DNA of 64,000 nt, taken from NCBI RefSeq assembly GCF_025499465.1, contig NZ_JAIMCA010000003.1, positions 682,001-746,000 of the forward strand, in the 5' to 3' direction. A model generated the notes under the pieces. The model was not told where the DNA came from, did not search any database, and saw only the letters and a list, made by a program, of their open reading frames with translations. The stretch comes from Allobosea sp. BH3 (GTDB lineage Bacteria; Pseudomonadota; Alphaproteobacteria; Rhizobiales; Beijerinckiaceae). Below, piece after piece: positions 38,265 to 48,548 of this stretch. The position numbers were made by a program, and so were the translations under genes. How positions within the stretch are numbered: position 1 is the first letter of the stretch; every line of letters begins with the position of its first letter.

Positions 38265-40580
38265 GTGTCCGTTCCTGAGCCCAGCCGGCAAGCCATCCTC
38301 GACTTCATCGAGGAAGAACGCGCCGGCGGCCGCGAGGTCGGCCGCCGCGAGATCGCCAAGGCCTTCGGGCTCGACCAAGGCGGCAAAATCTGGCTGAAGC
38401 GCCTGTTGCGGGAACTTGAGGCAGAGGGCGAGACCGGCAGCGACGGCTCCGTGCGGCCGGTCCACCCGCGAAACGCCCTGCCGCCCGTCCTACTCTCCGA
38501 AATCAAGCGCCGCGACCGCGAGGGCGACCTGATCGCCCAGCCGCTGGAATGGGACGACGAGCAGGGGGCCGCTCCGCAGATCCTGATCGAACGGCAGCGC
38601 GCCTTGCGCTCGCGGAAGACCGCGGCCGCGCCTGCTCCCGGTGTCGGCGACCAGGTGCTCCTGAAGCTGACGCGGCTCCGGGGCGTCGAGGGCTTCGCCT
38701 ATTCCGGGCGCGTGCTCAAGGTGATGGGCAAGGGGAAGGCGGCCGTGCTCGGCATCTTCCGCGCCCTCCCCGACGGCTCGGGCCGGCTGGTGCCGATCGA
38801 CAAGAAGGCGCAGGGGCGCGAGGCGCTGATCCCGAAGGGCAGCACCGGCGAGGCGCAGGACGGAGACCTTGTGTCCGTCTCGCTGCGCCGCGAGAGCCGG
38901 TTCGGGCCGCCGGAGGCACAGGTGCGCGAGCGGCTCGGCTCGATCAAGTCCGAGCGCGCCGTCAGCCTGATCGCGATCCACGCCCATGGGATTCCGCATG
39001 AGTTTCCGCCCGCCGCACTGAAGGAAGCCGCCGAAGCTCCGCTCGCGAGCGTGAAGGGGCGCGAGGACTGGCGGGAGCTGCCGCTCATCACCATCGATCC
39101 CGCCGACGCCAAGGACCATGACGATGCGGTCCATGCCGCGCCGGATGAGAATCCCGACAATCCGGGCGGTTTCGTCGTCACCGTCGCCATCGCCGATGTC
39201 GCAGGTTACGTGCAGACGGGCTCCGCGCTCGACCGCGAGGCGCTGGAGCGCGGAAACTCGGTCTATTTCCCGGACCGCGTCGTGCCGATGCTGCCGGAGC
39301 GCATCTCGAACGACCTGTGCTCCCTTCGCGAGAACGAAGATCGGCCAGCGCTGGCGGTCAGGCTCGTGCTCAAGGCGGACGGCTCGAAGAAGGGTCATTC
39401 CTTCCATCGCGTGCTGATGCGCTCGGCCGCCAAGCTCTCCTACCAGCAGGCGCAATCGGCCATCGACGGCAGTCCGGACGAGAAGACCGGGCCGATCCGC
39501 GAAAGCATCCTGATGCCGCTCTGGGCGGCCTATGGGGTAGCAGCGCGCGCCCGCGACCAGCGCCAGCCGCTGGAACTCGACCTGCCGGAGCGCAAGCTGA
39601 TCCTGAAGCCGGACGGCGCTGTCGAGCGGGTGACGGTGCCGGAGCGGCTGGCGGCGCACCGGCTGATCGAGGAATTCATGATCCTCGCCAACGTCGCGGC
39701 GGCGGAGACACTGGAGAAGGCCGGCAGCCTGCTGATCTATCGCTGCCATGACGAACCCTCTCTGGAGAAGATGCGCGCGCTCGGCGAGGTTCTGGCTTCG
39801 ATCGGGATCAAGCTGCCGAAGGACGGCGTGCTGAGGCCGGTGCTGTTCAACCGGATCCTGGCGATGATCAAAGGTTCCGAGAACGAGACCCTGATCAACG
39901 AAGTGGTGCTGCGCACGCAGGCGCAGGCCGAATATGTCGCAGAGAACTACGGGCATTTCGGCCTCAATCTGCGCCGCTATGCGCATTTCACCTCGCCGAT
40001 CCGCCGTTATGCCGATCTCGTCGTCCATCGTGCGCTGATCGCCACGCAGAAATTCGGCGAGGATGGCCTGCCGAAGAACACGACGCTGGAAGCCTTGCGC
40101 GAGGTCGCGACCCGGATTTCGGCGGCGGAGCGGCGCGCCATGGCGGCCGAGCGCGAGACGACCGACCGGCTGATCGCACATTTCCTCGCCGACCAGATCG
40201 GATCGAGCTTCGACGGGCGCATCGGCGGGGTTCACCGCGCCGGCCTCTTCGTGAAGCTGGACGGCACGGGCGCGGATGGCTTCATCCCCGCCTCGACGCT
40301 GGGCGGTGATTATTATCGCTATGACGAGGCGGCCCACGCCCTGATCGGCGAGCGCACAGGCGAAAGCTGGCGGCTCGGCGACAAGGTCCATGTGAAGCTC
40401 GTCGAGGCGGCGCCCGTCGCGGGCGCACTGCGCTTCGAGTTGCTCTCCGCCGGACGGCAGGTGGCCACGACAAGCCGCTCTTCCAAGCGCCGCGGCGGCG
40501 CCCCGTTCGGCGCGAGCCGGCCGGCCGCCTTCGACCGCAAGGGCAAGACCGGGCGCGCAGGCCCTGGCAAGAGGCGCTGA
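38265..40580 (+). CDS. rnr: Ribonuclease R
   Basis: Processive 3'-5' exoribonuclease that degrades structured RNA. 771 aa from the GTG at 38265 (VSVPEPSRQAILDF), preceded by AAGAG at about 9 nt. An upstream in-frame ATG would place the palindromic element inside the gene, so I reject it. N-terminal winged-helix/cold-shock regions are followed by the RNB domain with the metal-binding aspartates in DPADAKDHDDAV, the FTSPIRRYADL motif, an S1 domain (FDGRIGGVHRAGLFVKL), and a basic tail (about the last 30 residues). Its stop overlaps the next start by one base. Confidence 0.94.
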   Translation: MSVPEPSRQAILDFIEEERAGGREVGRREIAKAFGLDQGGKIWLKRLLRELEAEGETGSDGSVRPVHPRNALPPVLLSEIKRRDREGDLIAQPLEWDDEQGAAPQILIERQRALRSRKTAAAPAPGVGDQVLLKLTRLRGVEGFAYSGRVLKVMGKGKAAVLGIFRALPDGSGRLVPIDKKAQGREALIPKGSTGEAQDGDLVSVSLRRESRFGPPEAQVRERLGSIKSERAVSLIAIHAHGIPHEFPPAALKEAAEAPLASVKGREDWRELPLITIDPADAKDHDDAVHAAPDENPDNPGGFVVTVAIADVAGYVQTGSALDREALERGNSVYFPDRVVPMLPERISNDLCSLRENEDRPALAVRLVLKADGSKKGHSFHRVLMRSAAKLSYQQAQSAIDGSPDEKTGPIRESILMPLWAAYGVAARARDQRQPLELDLPERKLILKPDGAVERVTVPERLAAHRLIEEFMILANVAAAETLEKAGSLLIYRCHDEPSLEKMRALGEVLASIGIKLPKDGVLRPVLFNRILAMIKGSENETLINEVVLRTQAQAEYVAENYGHFGLNLRRYAHFTSPIRRYADLVVHRALIATQKFGEDGLPKNTTLEALREVATRISAAERRAMAAERETTDRLIAHFLADQIGSSFDGRIGGVHRAGLFVKLDGTGADGFIPASTLGGDYYRYDEAAHALIGERTGESWRLGDKVHVKLVEAAPVAGALRFELLSAGRQVATTSRSSKRRGGAPFGASRPAAFDRKGKTGRAGPGKRR

Positions 40581-41026
40581 TGGGCCTCCAGATCCACAGC
40601 GCCGCGAGCCATGCCGAGGGGCGCGACTGGCGCCAGGCCGTCGCGCATGGCATCCGGGGCCGTTGTCCTCACTGTGGTCGTGGCCGGCTGTTCCGCGCGT
40701 TCCTGAAGCCGGTCGAAACCTGCGAGGTCTGCGGCGAGGAGCTGCATCACCAGCGCGCCGACGACCTGCCGCCCTATATCGTCATCACCATCGTCGGCCA
40801 TATCGTCGTCGGCGGCATCCTGCTCGTCGAGAAATACGGTGACTGGTCGATGGGGCTGAACATGGCGGTGTGGCCGGCGCTGACGCTGATCTTGTCCGTT
40901 CTCCTGATGCAACCCGCCAAGGGCGGCGTTGTCGGCCTGCAATGGGCGATGCGCATGCACGGCTTCGGCGGCGAGCCCGACCGGCCGGAACGCCAGCCCC
41001 TGCCCTCACCGGGACCGCGACCATGA
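40580..41026 (+). CDS. DUF983 membrane protein with zinc-ribbon motif
   Basis: 148 aa. CPHCGRGRLF and CEVCGEELHH form a zinc-ribbon-like pair near residues 29-55. Two membrane helices follow (YIVITIVGHIVVGGILL and a second around WPALTLILSVLL). This matches DUF983, a family often found beside rnr or cytochrome oxidase genes. Function unknown. Coupled to rnr (TGATG) and to the Nudix gene (4-bp overlap). Confidence 0.85.
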   Translation: MGLQIHSAASHAEGRDWRQAVAHGIRGRCPHCGRGRLFRAFLKPVETCEVCGEELHHQRADDLPPYIVITIVGHIVVGGILLVEKYGDWSMGLNMAVWPALTLILSVLLMQPAKGGVVGLQWAMRMHGFGGEPDRPERQPLPSPGPRP

Positions 41027-41757
41027 CCGACCATACCGTGACCCTGACCCAGGCCGAACGGACCCGCACGACGGTCAATCTGCGGCCGAAGGACGCCGCG
41101 ACCATGCTGATCCTGGATCGCAGCGGCGCCCGGCCCAAAGTGCTCATGGGCAAGCGCCATCCCAGCCACAAGTTCATGCCGGGCAAATACGTCTTTCCCG
41201 GCGGGCGCATCGACGCCGGCGACCGTCACATGGCCGCGACCGGCGCCCTGCCGCAGATCTGCGAGGACAGGCTCGGCAAGCGCATGATCAGGCCGAGCGC
41301 CGGCAAGGCCCGCGCGCTCGCGCTCGCCGCGATCCGCGAGACCTTCGAGGAGACGGGGCTGCTCTTCGGCTCGGCCGAGTTCGGCCAGCCGGAGAACCCG
41401 CCGGAGGGCACCTGGCGGGATTTCGCGGCGCAGGGCGTGTTCCCCGATCTCTCGGCCGTCAGCTTCGTCGCCCGCGCCATCACGCCGCCGCGCCGGCCGA
41501 AGCGTTTCGACACCCGCTTCTTCACCATCGACGCCTCGGCGCTCGGCGGCAAGGTCGAGGGTGTGACCGGCCCCGATTCGGAGCTGATCGATCTGGTCTG
41601 GGTCGATTTCGACGAAGCGAGGGAGCTCGACCTGCCGACCATCACCAAGGTGATCATCCAGGAGGTCGAGGCACGGATCGCCGCCGGCTTCGCTCCTTAT
41701 CTGCCAGTGCCGTTCTATTGGGAGCGGCGCGGCCACTTCGTACGCGAGGAACTCTGA
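41023..41757 (+). CDS. Nudix hydrolase
   Basis: 244 aa from the ATG at 41023. A Nudix box is visible in pieces: [10 protein letters not shown], then after a long insertion [12 protein letters not shown] containing the REx2EE catalytic core. It probably hydrolyses a nucleoside-diphosphate-linked compound or CoA derivative; the substrate cannot be deduced. It ends the rnr-DUF983-Nudix transcription unit, with a terminator 74 bp downstream. Confidence 0.85.
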   Translation: MTDHTVTLTQAERTRTTVNLRPKDAATMLILDRSGARPKVLMGKRHPSHKFMPGKYVFPGGRIDAGDRHMAATGALPQICEDRLGKRMIRPSAGKARALALAAIRETFEETGLLFGSAEFGQPENPPEGTWRDFAAQGVFPDLSAVSFVARAITPPRRPKRFDTRFFTIDASALGGKVEGVTGPDSELIDLVWVDFDEARELDLPTITKVIIQEVEARIAAGFAPYLPVPFYWERRGHFVREEL

Positions 41758-41830
41758 CGCTCCCGTCACGGGATCGTCATTGCTCCTTGACTTCGCCGGC
41801 CCTTTGCGGCATTCCCGCGCCACTGGTTTC

Positions 41831-41860
41831 GCCGGGCCGCGCCCGGCCATTTTCTTTTCC
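41831..41860 (+). terminator. Rho-independent terminator after the Nudix gene
   Basis: Perfect stem GCCGGGC-cgc-GCCCGGC (41831-41847) followed by CATTTTCTTTT. It separates the rnr unit from rpmG. Confidence 0.75.
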
Positions 41861-41896
41861 GAGGGCCAACGGCCCGCATGGTTCGAGGATAGACCC

Positions 41897-42064
41897 ATGG
41901 CCAAGGCCGTGACGATCAAGATCAAACTGCTTTCGACCGCCGACACTGGCTTCTTCTACGTGACGAAGAAGAACTCGCGCACGATGACCGAGAAGATGTC
42001 GAAGAAGAAGTACGACCCCGTCGCGCGCAAGCACGTCGAGTTCAAGGAAACCAAGATCAAGTGA
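41897..42064 (+). CDS. rpmG: 50S ribosomal protein L33
   Basis: 55 aa from the ATG at 41897. Small basic protein of the large ribosomal subunit, with the family pattern [19 protein letters not shown] and a C-terminal [18 protein letters not shown]. It lacks the zinc-binding cysteines (C-minus type), as usual in alphaproteobacteria. It is flanked by terminators on both sides, so it is transcribed alone. A longer upstream frame is unsupported. Confidence 0.96.
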   Translation: MAKAVTIKIKLLSTADTGFFYVTKKNSRTMTEKMSKKKYDPVARKHVEFKETKIK

Positions 42065-42113
42065 TCTGCCTTCGACGGCGCCTGAGCGCCTGCGACATGG
42101 CCTGATTTCGAAG

Positions 42114-42137
42114 AGCCGCCCCACCGGGCGGCTTTTT
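42114..42137 (+). terminator. Rho-independent terminator after rpmG
   Basis: Perfect stem AGCCGCCC (42114-42121) and GGGCGGCT (42126-42133) with a CACC loop, followed by a T-run. Confidence 0.88.
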
Positions 42138-42260
42138 CGTTCTGGGGAGCCGCAACCAGTGGCCGCCTCCGGAACCACCTGCCATGAAAGATCATTGACT
42201 CCATCGTGAAAGCGCGGGCGAAATGTCGCCCTTCCCTCCCATCGAGGTCCGAGCCGCAAG

Positions 42261-42416
42261 ATGCGTTGGCTGTTGAAGCTTCTGGTCGAGGTCGATTCCT
42301 CGCGCTTCGTGACGACGCGGCTCGGCGCCGCGGCAGGCCTGCTGATTCTGCTCTTCGGCTTCGCGGCGGCCGGATACTGGCTGCCGACGGCGGTCGCAGG
42401 CTATCTCGGGCAGTAA
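42261..42416 (+). CDS. Small single-helix membrane protein
   Basis: 51 aa. A basic/hydrophobic start (MRWLLKLLVEVDSSRFVTTR) is followed by one membrane helix (about residues 21-40, LGAAAGLLILLFGFAAAGYW). The ribosome-binding site is weak. Not recognised; supported by the plausible membrane segment and codon use only. Confidence 0.45.
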   Translation: MRWLLKLLVEVDSSRFVTTRLGAAAGLLILLFGFAAAGYWLPTAVAGYLGQ

Positions 42417-42751
42417 GGGGTGGCCGGCCGGCAACGGTTCTGATGAGGCCAGAAAATCCGTTACCGACCGGCCTGCCCTTCGGTTTCCCAGGAGATGCGG
42501 CGGACCTGAGCACCCGAGGGGCTTCGGGGCGCGATCCAATGGATCGCTGCGTTGCAAAACACTTACAATGCAACGTATCCAAATCAATCAAATCCGACCG
42601 ATTCCCCAATGTTCATCGATCGTTAACCCTACCTGGAAAGGTTAAACGGGCGGGTTGAGTAGCATGCTGCCGGGACCATGCAGGTCGTTTTCGGGGCCCT
42701 GCCGCGAAAACCGAACTGTCGAGCTCCTATTTCGAAATGGTCGGCTCTCGC
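42417..42751. other. Intergenic region convergent with pleD
   Basis: 335 bp without a convincing gene. It contains two small inverted repeats: CGTTGCA (42550-42556) with TGCAACG (42569-42575), and TTAACC (42623-42628) with GGTTAA (42640-42645). The latter half is AT-richer than its surroundings. No terminator with a T-run was seen for either side. Confidence 0.4.
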
Positions 42752-44128
42752 CTACGCGGCGCTCGCGACGATGACGCGATTTCGGCCGCCGGCCTTGGCC
42801 CGGTAAAGCGCATCGTCGGCGCGCTTCATCATATCTGCCGAGGAGAGATCGCCGGCGCGGCGATGCGCGACGCCGACCGAGACCGTAACCTTGATGTCGC
42901 GGGTGCGGTTCTGGATCGCGAAAGGCTGGCTCTCCACCTTCTCACGAATGCGCTCGGCAACGTGATAGGCGGCATCGCGGCCCGTGTCGGGCAGCAGCAC
43001 CACGATTTCCTCCCCGCCTACACGCGCGACGAGATCGATGCCGCGGGTGCAGGCGCGCACGCGGTCGGCGAATTCGCGCAGCACTTCGTCGCCCGCATCG
43101 TGGCCCCAGCTGTCGTTGACAGCCTTGAAGTGATCGACATCGAGCATCAGGACCGAGAGCGAGCGAGCGCGCAGGGCGGACTCGTCGAACATTGCGGCGA
43201 GCCGGTTGTCCATGAAACGCCGGTTATGCAGCCCCGTGAGCTGGTCCATCACCGCCATTTCCATCGAGGACTGGACGCTGTCGCGGAGCCGCTCGGTGAA
43301 TCGCTTACGGCGCACCTGGGTCCGGACGCGGGCGAGAAGCTCGTTGCGGTCGACCGGGCGCATCAGGAAGTCATGCGCGCCGATCTCGAGCCCTCGCAGG
43401 ATTCGGGCGCGATCCTCCGTCTCGCCCATCAGCAGCACGGGCACGTTGCGGGTGGCCTGCAGCGAGCGGAGCTGGCTGCACAGGCGAAGCCCGTCCTGGC
43501 CCTCCAGGTCCAGGCTGATGATGACGCTGTCGAAGCTGCCCTCCCCGGCCCGGAGCAGAGCGTGCTGGGCGTCGCCCTCGACATCGACCTGATGGAAGGC
43601 GGACAGGGCGCTCTGAAGCCTTTCGATGACCGTCGGCCGATCCTCGACCAGCAAGAGGCGCCCGTTGAGCCCATCCTCGGCGGCGGCGGCGGCGAGCGGA
43701 TCGGCGATGCCGAGCCGCGTCGAAGCGACGGCGCGGCTGCGCAGCTCGTCCGTCACCGTCTTCAACCGCGCGAGGCTGCGCACGCGGGCGAAGAGCGCGA
43801 CATCGTCGAGCGGCTTGGTCAGGAAGTCGTCGGCGCCAGCATCGAGCCCCTGCAGGCGGTCCCGCGGCTGATCGAGCGCCGTGACCATGACGACGGGGAT
43901 GTGGGCGGTGGCCGGCGTGCTCTTGAGCCGGCGGCAGACGTCGAATCCGTTCATGCCCGGCATCATCACGTCGAGCAGGACGATGTCGGCGTCTCCACGC
44001 TCGCAGATCGCGATCGCCTCAGGCCCGTTCTGCGCCGTCACAACGTCGAAATACTCGGCTGCAAGCTTCGCTTCGAGAAGCTTCACATTCGCGGCGATGT
44101 CGTCGACGACGAGGATTCGGGCGGACAT
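42752..44128 (-). CDS. pleD: PleD-type response regulator diguanylate cyclase
   Basis: 458 aa, domains REC-REC-GGDEF. The first receiver has the phospho-acceptor Asp in VLLDVMMPGMNG. The second is degenerate (IISLDLEGQDG). The cyclase domain (about 290-458) has GGEEI as active-site loop and an RxxD inhibitory site (RGID) five residues before it, so c-di-GMP product inhibition is likely. In Caulobacter PleD drives the swarmer-to-stalk transition downstream of the DivJ/PleC kinases. It follows divK by 18 bp, the classical alphaproteobacterial pair. Confidence 0.94.
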   Translation of the reverse strand: MSARILVVDDIAANVKLLEAKLAAEYFDVVTAQNGPEAIAICERGDADIVLLDVMMPGMNGFDVCRRLKSTPATAHIPVVMVTALDQPRDRLQGLDAGADDFLTKPLDDVALFARVRSLARLKTVTDELRSRAVASTRLGIADPLAAAAAEDGLNGRLLLVEDRPTVIERLQSALSAFHQVDVEGDAQHALLRAGEGSFDSVIISLDLEGQDGLRLCSQLRSLQATRNVPVLLMGETEDRARILRGLEIGAHDFLMRPVDRNELLARVRTQVRRKRFTERLRDSVQSSMEMAVMDQLTGLHNRRFMDNRLAAMFDESALRARSLSVLMLDVDHFKAVNDSWGHDAGDEVLREFADRVRACTRGIDLVARVGGEEIVVLLPDTGRDAAYHVAERIREKVESQPFAIQNRTRDIKVTVSVGVAHRRAGDLSSADMMKRADDALYRAKAGGRNRVIVASAA

Positions 44129-44146
44129 GGCAGGCCTTCAGGCAGT

Positions 44147-44518
44147 TCAGGCGGCGCCGGCGTAGGCGCGAACCGTCTCCAGGAATTTCGCGACCGAGAT
44201 GGGCTTGGAAAGATAGGCTTCGCAGCCGCCCTCCCGAATCCGCTCCTCGTCGCCCTTCATCGCGAAGGCGGTGACCGCGACGACCGGGATCGCCTTCAGG
44301 TCCTCATCCTCCTTGATCCATTTCGTGACCTCGAGGCCGGAGACCTCGGGGAGCTGGATATCCATCAGGATCAGCGCCGGATGATGGGTCCGCGCCAGTT
44401 CGATGGCCTCGATGCCGTCCGAGGTCTTCAGGGTCGCATAGCCATGCGCCTCGAGAAGATCGTTGAAGAGCTTCATGTTGAGCTCGTTGTCCTCGACGAT
44501 CAGAACCGTCTTCATCAA
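44147..44518 (-). CDS. divK: Single-domain response regulator DivK
   Basis: 123 aa, only a receiver domain, with Asp in [10 protein letters not shown], Thr in [11 protein letters not shown] and Lys in YLSKPIS. An essential cell-cycle phospho-signalling protein in many alphaproteobacteria that controls the DivL-CckA-CtrA pathway. Upstream of pleD on the same strand. Confidence 0.94.
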   Translation of the reverse strand: MMKTVLIVEDNELNMKLFNDLLEAHGYATLKTSDGIEAIELARTHHPALILMDIQLPEVSGLEVTKWIKEDEDLKAIPVVAVTAFAMKGDEERIREGGCEAYLSKPISVAKFLETVRAYAGAA

Positions 44519-44574
44519 GCCGCCCTTACATTTGCGCCGGGAGCGTCCGCCGGGTAGCCAGCGGCCTTCCCAAA

Positions 44575-44943
44575 ATGGCGACGTCGTTCGATAATTTAAG
44601 TAGCACGCAAGCTGTTGACGAAACGCAAACCGGATACGCGGAACAAGGGCCCATGGCGCTACGACTGACCCTCGAAGAGGCCGAAACGCTGGCGCTCCGC
44701 GCGCTGGGCTTCCTGGCCGCGGAACCCGAGCGAATCGAGCCTTTCCTCAGCACCACCGGGCTGGGGCCTGAAAATCTGCGTTCTGCTGCGAGCGAACCCG
44801 GGTTTCTCGGCGCCGTGCTCGACCATATCGCGGGAAGCGATTCGCTTCTGCTCGAATTTGCCGAAAATTTAAGGCTAAATCCCGAAATCATCGGCGAGGC
44901 GCGCCGGCTTCTCGCCGGACCGGAGCCGGACGACTTCCCGTGA
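44575..44943 (+). CDS. DUF3572 family protein
   Basis: 122 aa, soluble and acidic. The core ([28 protein letters not shown], then [27 protein letters not shown]) fits DUF3572, a small alphaproteobacterial family of unknown function. It overlaps dinB by 4 bp, so it is translationally coupled to the error-prone polymerase. A second ATG at [10 protein letters not shown] is also possible as the true start. Confidence 0.8.
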   Translation: MATSFDNLSSTQAVDETQTGYAEQGPMALRLTLEEAETLALRALGFLAAEPERIEPFLSTTGLGPENLRSAASEPGFLGAVLDHIAGSDSLLLEFAENLRLNPEIIGEARRLLAGPEPDDFP

Positions 44944-46289
44944 CATCGCTGAGCATGGCGTTACGCGGCCTGTGCCGCGACTGCCTGACGGATCACGAAG
45001 CGGCAGGATCGCTCAGGCGCTGCCCGGCCTGCGGCTCTCCGCGCCTGATACGCCATGCCGAGCTCAACACCCTGAGCCTCGCCCATATCGACTGCGACGC
45101 CTTCTACGCCACGATCGAGAAGCGTGACGACCCGAGCCTGCAGGACAAGCCGGTGATCGTCGGCGGCGGCAAGCGCGGCGTCGTCTCGACCTGCTGCTAT
45201 ATCGCCCGCACCTATGGCGTGCGCTCGGCCATGCCGATGTTCAAGGCGCTGAAGGCCTGCCCCGAGGCCATCGTCGTCAAGCCGGAGATGGCGAAATACG
45301 CCAAGGTCGGCCGCGAGGTCCGGCAGATGATGCGGGAGCTGACGCCGCTGGTCGAGCCCCTCTCGATCGACGAGGCCTTCCTCGACCTCTCCGGGACGGA
45401 GCTGCTGCACCATGCGAGCCCCGCGCTGACGCTGGCGCGCTTCGCAAAGCGCGTCGAAAGCGAGCTCGGCATCACGGTCTCGGTGGGCTTGTCCTATGCC
45501 AAGTTCCTGGCGAAAGTCGCCTCCGACCTCGACAAGCCGCGGGGCTTCTCGATCATCGGCAAGGCCGAGGCCGTCGACTTCCTCTCAGACAAGCCGGTCG
45601 GGCTCATTCCCGGCATGGGGCCGGCCAGCGTCGGCAAGCTGGCGGAGGCTGGTTTCAGGCTGATCGGCGATCTGCGCGAGGCGCCGGTCGAGAAGCTCTT
45701 CCGCCTCGCCGGCAAGGACGGGCCGCGACTCAAGAACCTCGCCAACGGCATCGACTCGCGCAAGGTCACTCCGGAACGGGAAACCAAGAGCGTCTCCAGC
45801 GAAACGACGCTCGATATCGATCTTTCGGCCTTCGAAGAACTGGAGCCAATCCTCTGGCGGCTTTGCGAAAAGACATCGAAGCGATTGAAGGCGGCCGAGC
45901 TCGCCGGCCGGACCGTGACGCTGAAGCTCAAGACGGCCGATTTTCACAGCATCACCCGCGCGACGCGCCTGCCGGAGCCGACGCAGCTCGCCGCGCGCCT
46001 CTTCACCGCCGGGCGTGATCTGCTCAAGCGGGAGAGCAACGGGCCGCGCTACCGGCTGATCGGCATCGGTATGAGCGATTTCAGCCCGCCGGGCGAGGCC
46101 GACCATGGCGATCTCGCCGACACCGAGACGCCGAAGCTGAAGGCGATGGAAGGCGCGCTCGACAAGCTCCGCGCGCGCTTCGGCGATGACGCCATCGGCA
46201 AGGGCCTGAGCCTGCGCCTGCCGCCGCGCCGGGCTTCCGGCCCCGCTATTTCGCGCAAGATTCCTGAGGAAGGAGATCCAGACGGGTGA
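44940..46289 (+). CDS. dinB: DNA polymerase IV with N-terminal zinc-ribbon extension
   Basis: Y-family translesion polymerase, 449 aa. Catalytic motifs [17 protein letters not shown] and [12 protein letters not shown] carry the metal-binding acidic residues. A helix-hairpin-helix region ([17 protein letters not shown]) and the little-finger domain follow. About 50 residues precede the polymerase core and contain four cysteines in two pairs (12/15 and 28/31), a probable zinc ribbon not present in E. coli Pol IV. The 3' end overlaps eipB tail-to-tail by 44 bp. Confidence 0.94.
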   Translation: MTSLSMALRGLCRDCLTDHEAAGSLRRCPACGSPRLIRHAELNTLSLAHIDCDAFYATIEKRDDPSLQDKPVIVGGGKRGVVSTCCYIARTYGVRSAMPMFKALKACPEAIVVKPEMAKYAKVGREVRQMMRELTPLVEPLSIDEAFLDLSGTELLHHASPALTLARFAKRVESELGITVSVGLSYAKFLAKVASDLDKPRGFSIIGKAEAVDFLSDKPVGLIPGMGPASVGKLAEAGFRLIGDLREAPVEKLFRLAGKDGPRLKNLANGIDSRKVTPERETKSVSSETTLDIDLSAFEELEPILWRLCEKTSKRLKAAELAGRTVTLKLKTADFHSITRATRLPEPTQLAARLFTAGRDLLKRESNGPRYRLIGIGMSDFSPPGEADHGDLADTETPKLKAMEGALDKLRARFGDDAIGKGLSLRLPPRRASGPAISRKIPEEGDPDG

Positions 46290-47109
46290 GCGTGCCGCGC
46301 AGCGCGAAATTGCCGTAGTCGAGCCGGATCGCGCCGGTAATGCCGTTCTCGTAAAGCTCGAAGGAGATGGTGTAGGACGGCGTCGATTCGCCCGAGCCGA
46401 CCTTGAAATAGGAGATCGTCACGGGCCAGCGGGCGGCCTTCTCGAATTCCGGGCGCTGCAGCGGTTTCTCGGAGGGCGCGCTCTCGATGCGCTTCCCGAT
46501 AACCGAGAGCGTGTCGTACACCTCCTTGCCGCTGCTGGCGCCATCATAGAGGCGCACGTTCAGCGTGCTCTTGCCGGCGCGGGCGGCCTGGATCACCGCT
46601 TTCATCTGCGCATTCGGGAAGAGCGCGTCGATCGCCTCACGATGGGTCTCGGGCTTGGGCTGGCGCAACTTCACTTCATAGCCGCCGCCGCTCTTCTCGG
46701 CCGTACCGTCGACCGTGTCCGGGCTGGCGCCGCCGGCGGAACTCTCGGTCTTGAAGCGGTAGCTTGCGCCGTCGCCGGCCTCGAAGCTGGTGGTGCGGGC
46801 GTCGATGACGCGTGGACCCGCCTCGGTGCCGAGCTGCGTGACCTGCCGGAAGGACAGGGCATAGCCCTCGCAGGCGTCGCCCGTGAACTCGAAAGCGATG
46901 CGACCGCGCGCGCTCTCGATGTTGCCGGACGGCTTGCCGCCGTCGAGGACGAGATCATAGACGGCTCGATGCGGGGCGAGAACGACGCGGCCGGTCGCCT
47001 CCTGCGCGCCTGCGCCCTGGGCCAGTCCCGGCGCCAGCAACAGCGCCGCGATGCCGAGCAGGCCCATTCTCTTCGGGAGCTTCGATCCGTATCCGCTCAT
47101 GCGCCGCAC
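46246..47109 (-). CDS. eipB: Cell envelope integrity protein EipB (DUF1849)
   Basis: 287 aa. Signal peptide in the first 35 residues or so ([20 protein letters not shown]). The mature part begins with [13 protein letters not shown] and includes [15 protein letters not shown]. Two cysteines, Cys80 and Cys285, match the family's conserved disulfide. Studied homologues in Brucella are periplasmic beta-spiral proteins needed for envelope integrity. Convergent overlap with dinB. Confidence 0.85.
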   Translation of the reverse strand: MRRMSGYGSKLPKRMGLLGIAALLLAPGLAQGAGAQEATGRVVLAPHRAVYDLVLDGGKPSGNIESARGRIAFEFTGDACEGYALSFRQVTQLGTEAGPRVIDARTTSFEAGDGASYRFKTESSAGGASPDTVDGTAEKSGGGYEVKLRQPKPETHREAIDALFPNAQMKAVIQAARAGKSTLNVRLYDGASSGKEVYDTLSVIGKRIESAPSEKPLQRPEFEKAARWPVTISYFKVGSGESTPSYTISFELYENGITGAIRLDYGNFALRGTLTRLDLLPQESCAK

Positions 47110-47316
47110 TGCCTTTTGGATGTCACGCGAAATCTAGGTGCATTGCAGCGATGGCGCAAACATGGCGACAGGCCAGGATTGTGCATGACATCGGCCGGTG
47201 ACATCGGCCCTGCCCGCGCGGCATGGGCGCGTCCTTGCCGCCCTGCTTGCGGCGCGTCCGGGGTTCGGCCATGAAAGGTCGAACCATAAGCCCCCTCCCA
47301 CGCGCGGAGCCACGCC

Positions 47317-47790
47317 ATGAACGCCGTCGAAGCCAAGCTCAAGGAACTCGGAATCACCCTGCCGAGCCCGGCCGCGCCGGTCGCCAACTATGTGCCCTAT
47401 GTCATCACCGGCAATCTGCTGGTCATCTCGGGGCAGATCTGCTTCGGCCTGGACGGCAAGCTTTCCGATTCCCACAAGGGCAAGCTCGGCGCCGAAATCT
47501 TCAACGAGGCGGGGCTGGAAGCCGCACGACTCTGCGCCATCAACGTGCTGGCGCAGGCCAAGGCGGCTCTCGGCGGCGATCTCGGGCGCATCGTGCGCTG
47601 CGTTCGCCTCGGCGGCTTCATCAATGCCGCTCCGCATTTCTCGGCGCTGCCGGCCATCATGAACGGCGCCTCCGACCTGATGGTCGAGGTCCTCGGCGAC
47701 AAGGGGCGCCATGCCCGCTCGACGGTCGGCGTCGCAGAGCTGCCCGCGGATGCGGCGGTCGAGGTCGAAGCCATGTTCGAGATCGCCTGA
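47317..47790 (+). CDS. RidA family protein
   Basis: 157 aa, YjgF/RidA (chorismate-mutase-like) fold. It probably deaminates reactive enamine/imine intermediates or similar. Family segments: LVISGQICFGLDGKL, AARLCAINVLAQAKAALGGDL, and the terminal RSTVGVAELPADAAVEVEAMFEIA. The canonical arginine is in the GRHARSTVGV region. Its stop overlaps the next start by one base. Confidence 0.9.
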   Translation: MNAVEAKLKELGITLPSPAAPVANYVPYVITGNLLVISGQICFGLDGKLSDSHKGKLGAEIFNEAGLEAARLCAINVLAQAKAALGGDLGRIVRCVRLGGFINAAPHFSALPAIMNGASDLMVEVLGDKGRHARSTVGVAELPADAAVEVEAMFEIA

Positions 47791-48548
47791 TGGCGGCCAG
47801 GCCTGACCTCGGCTGGCTCGTCGCCCGTCCGATCGCCCACCGCGGCCTGCACGACCTCACGGCAGGCGTGATCGAGAACAGCGCCTCGGCGGCTGAGGCC
47901 GCTATTGCTGGAAACTTCGGTATCGAGTGCGACGTGCAGCTCAGCGCCGACGGACAGGCGGTCGTGTTCCACGATTTCGTGCTCGACCGGCTGACCGGCG
48001 AGAAGGGCCGCGTCATCGAACGCAAGGCCGCAGAACTCGCCGAGATCAGCTTGAAGGGAAGCAGCGATGGAATCCCGACGCTACCGGCCTTCCTCGACCT
48101 GATCGGCGGGCGCGTACCGCTCGTCATCGAGATCAAGAGCCGCTTCGACGGCGATCTCGCCCTCACCAGGCGCACCGTCGAGGTGCTCGCCGGCTACAAG
48201 AGCCATCCGATCGTGATCAAGTCTTTCGATCCCGAGATCGTGACGGCCCTGCGCGAGATCGCGCCGGAAATTCCTCGCGGCATCGTCGCGATGAACGCTT
48301 ATGATTACGGCGATTACGAGCGACTTTCGCCGGAACGGAAGCATGCGCTGGCCAATCTGCTGCACTTCACCGAAAGCCGGCCGGACTTCATTTCCTGGAA
48401 GGTCGCGGATCTCGACAGCGCCGCGCCCTATCTCTGCCGCAACGCGGTCGGGCTGCCTCTGATGAGCTGGACGGTGCGCACGCCGGAAGAGCGGGAGAAG
48501 GCGGAGACATTCGCCGACCAGATGGTCTTCGAGGGCTTCCGTCCTTGA
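47790..48548 (+). CDS. Glycerophosphodiester phosphodiesterase family protein
   Basis: 252 aa from the ATG at 47790. GDPD motifs: IAHRGLH (His17), ENSASAAEAAI, ECDVQLSADGQAVVFHD, and VIEIKSRFD. It releases glycerol 3-phosphate from glycerophosphodiesters, or cleaves related compounds. No signal peptide, so it acts in the cytoplasm. Coupled to RidA before it and the acyltransferase after it. Confidence 0.9.
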   Translation: MAARPDLGWLVARPIAHRGLHDLTAGVIENSASAAEAAIAGNFGIECDVQLSADGQAVVFHDFVLDRLTGEKGRVIERKAAELAEISLKGSSDGIPTLPAFLDLIGGRVPLVIEIKSRFDGDLALTRRTVEVLAGYKSHPIVIKSFDPEIVTALREIAPEIPRGIVAMNAYDYGDYERLSPERKHALANLLHFTESRPDFISWKVADLDSAAPYLCRNAVGLPLMSWTVRTPEEREKAETFADQMVFEGFRP

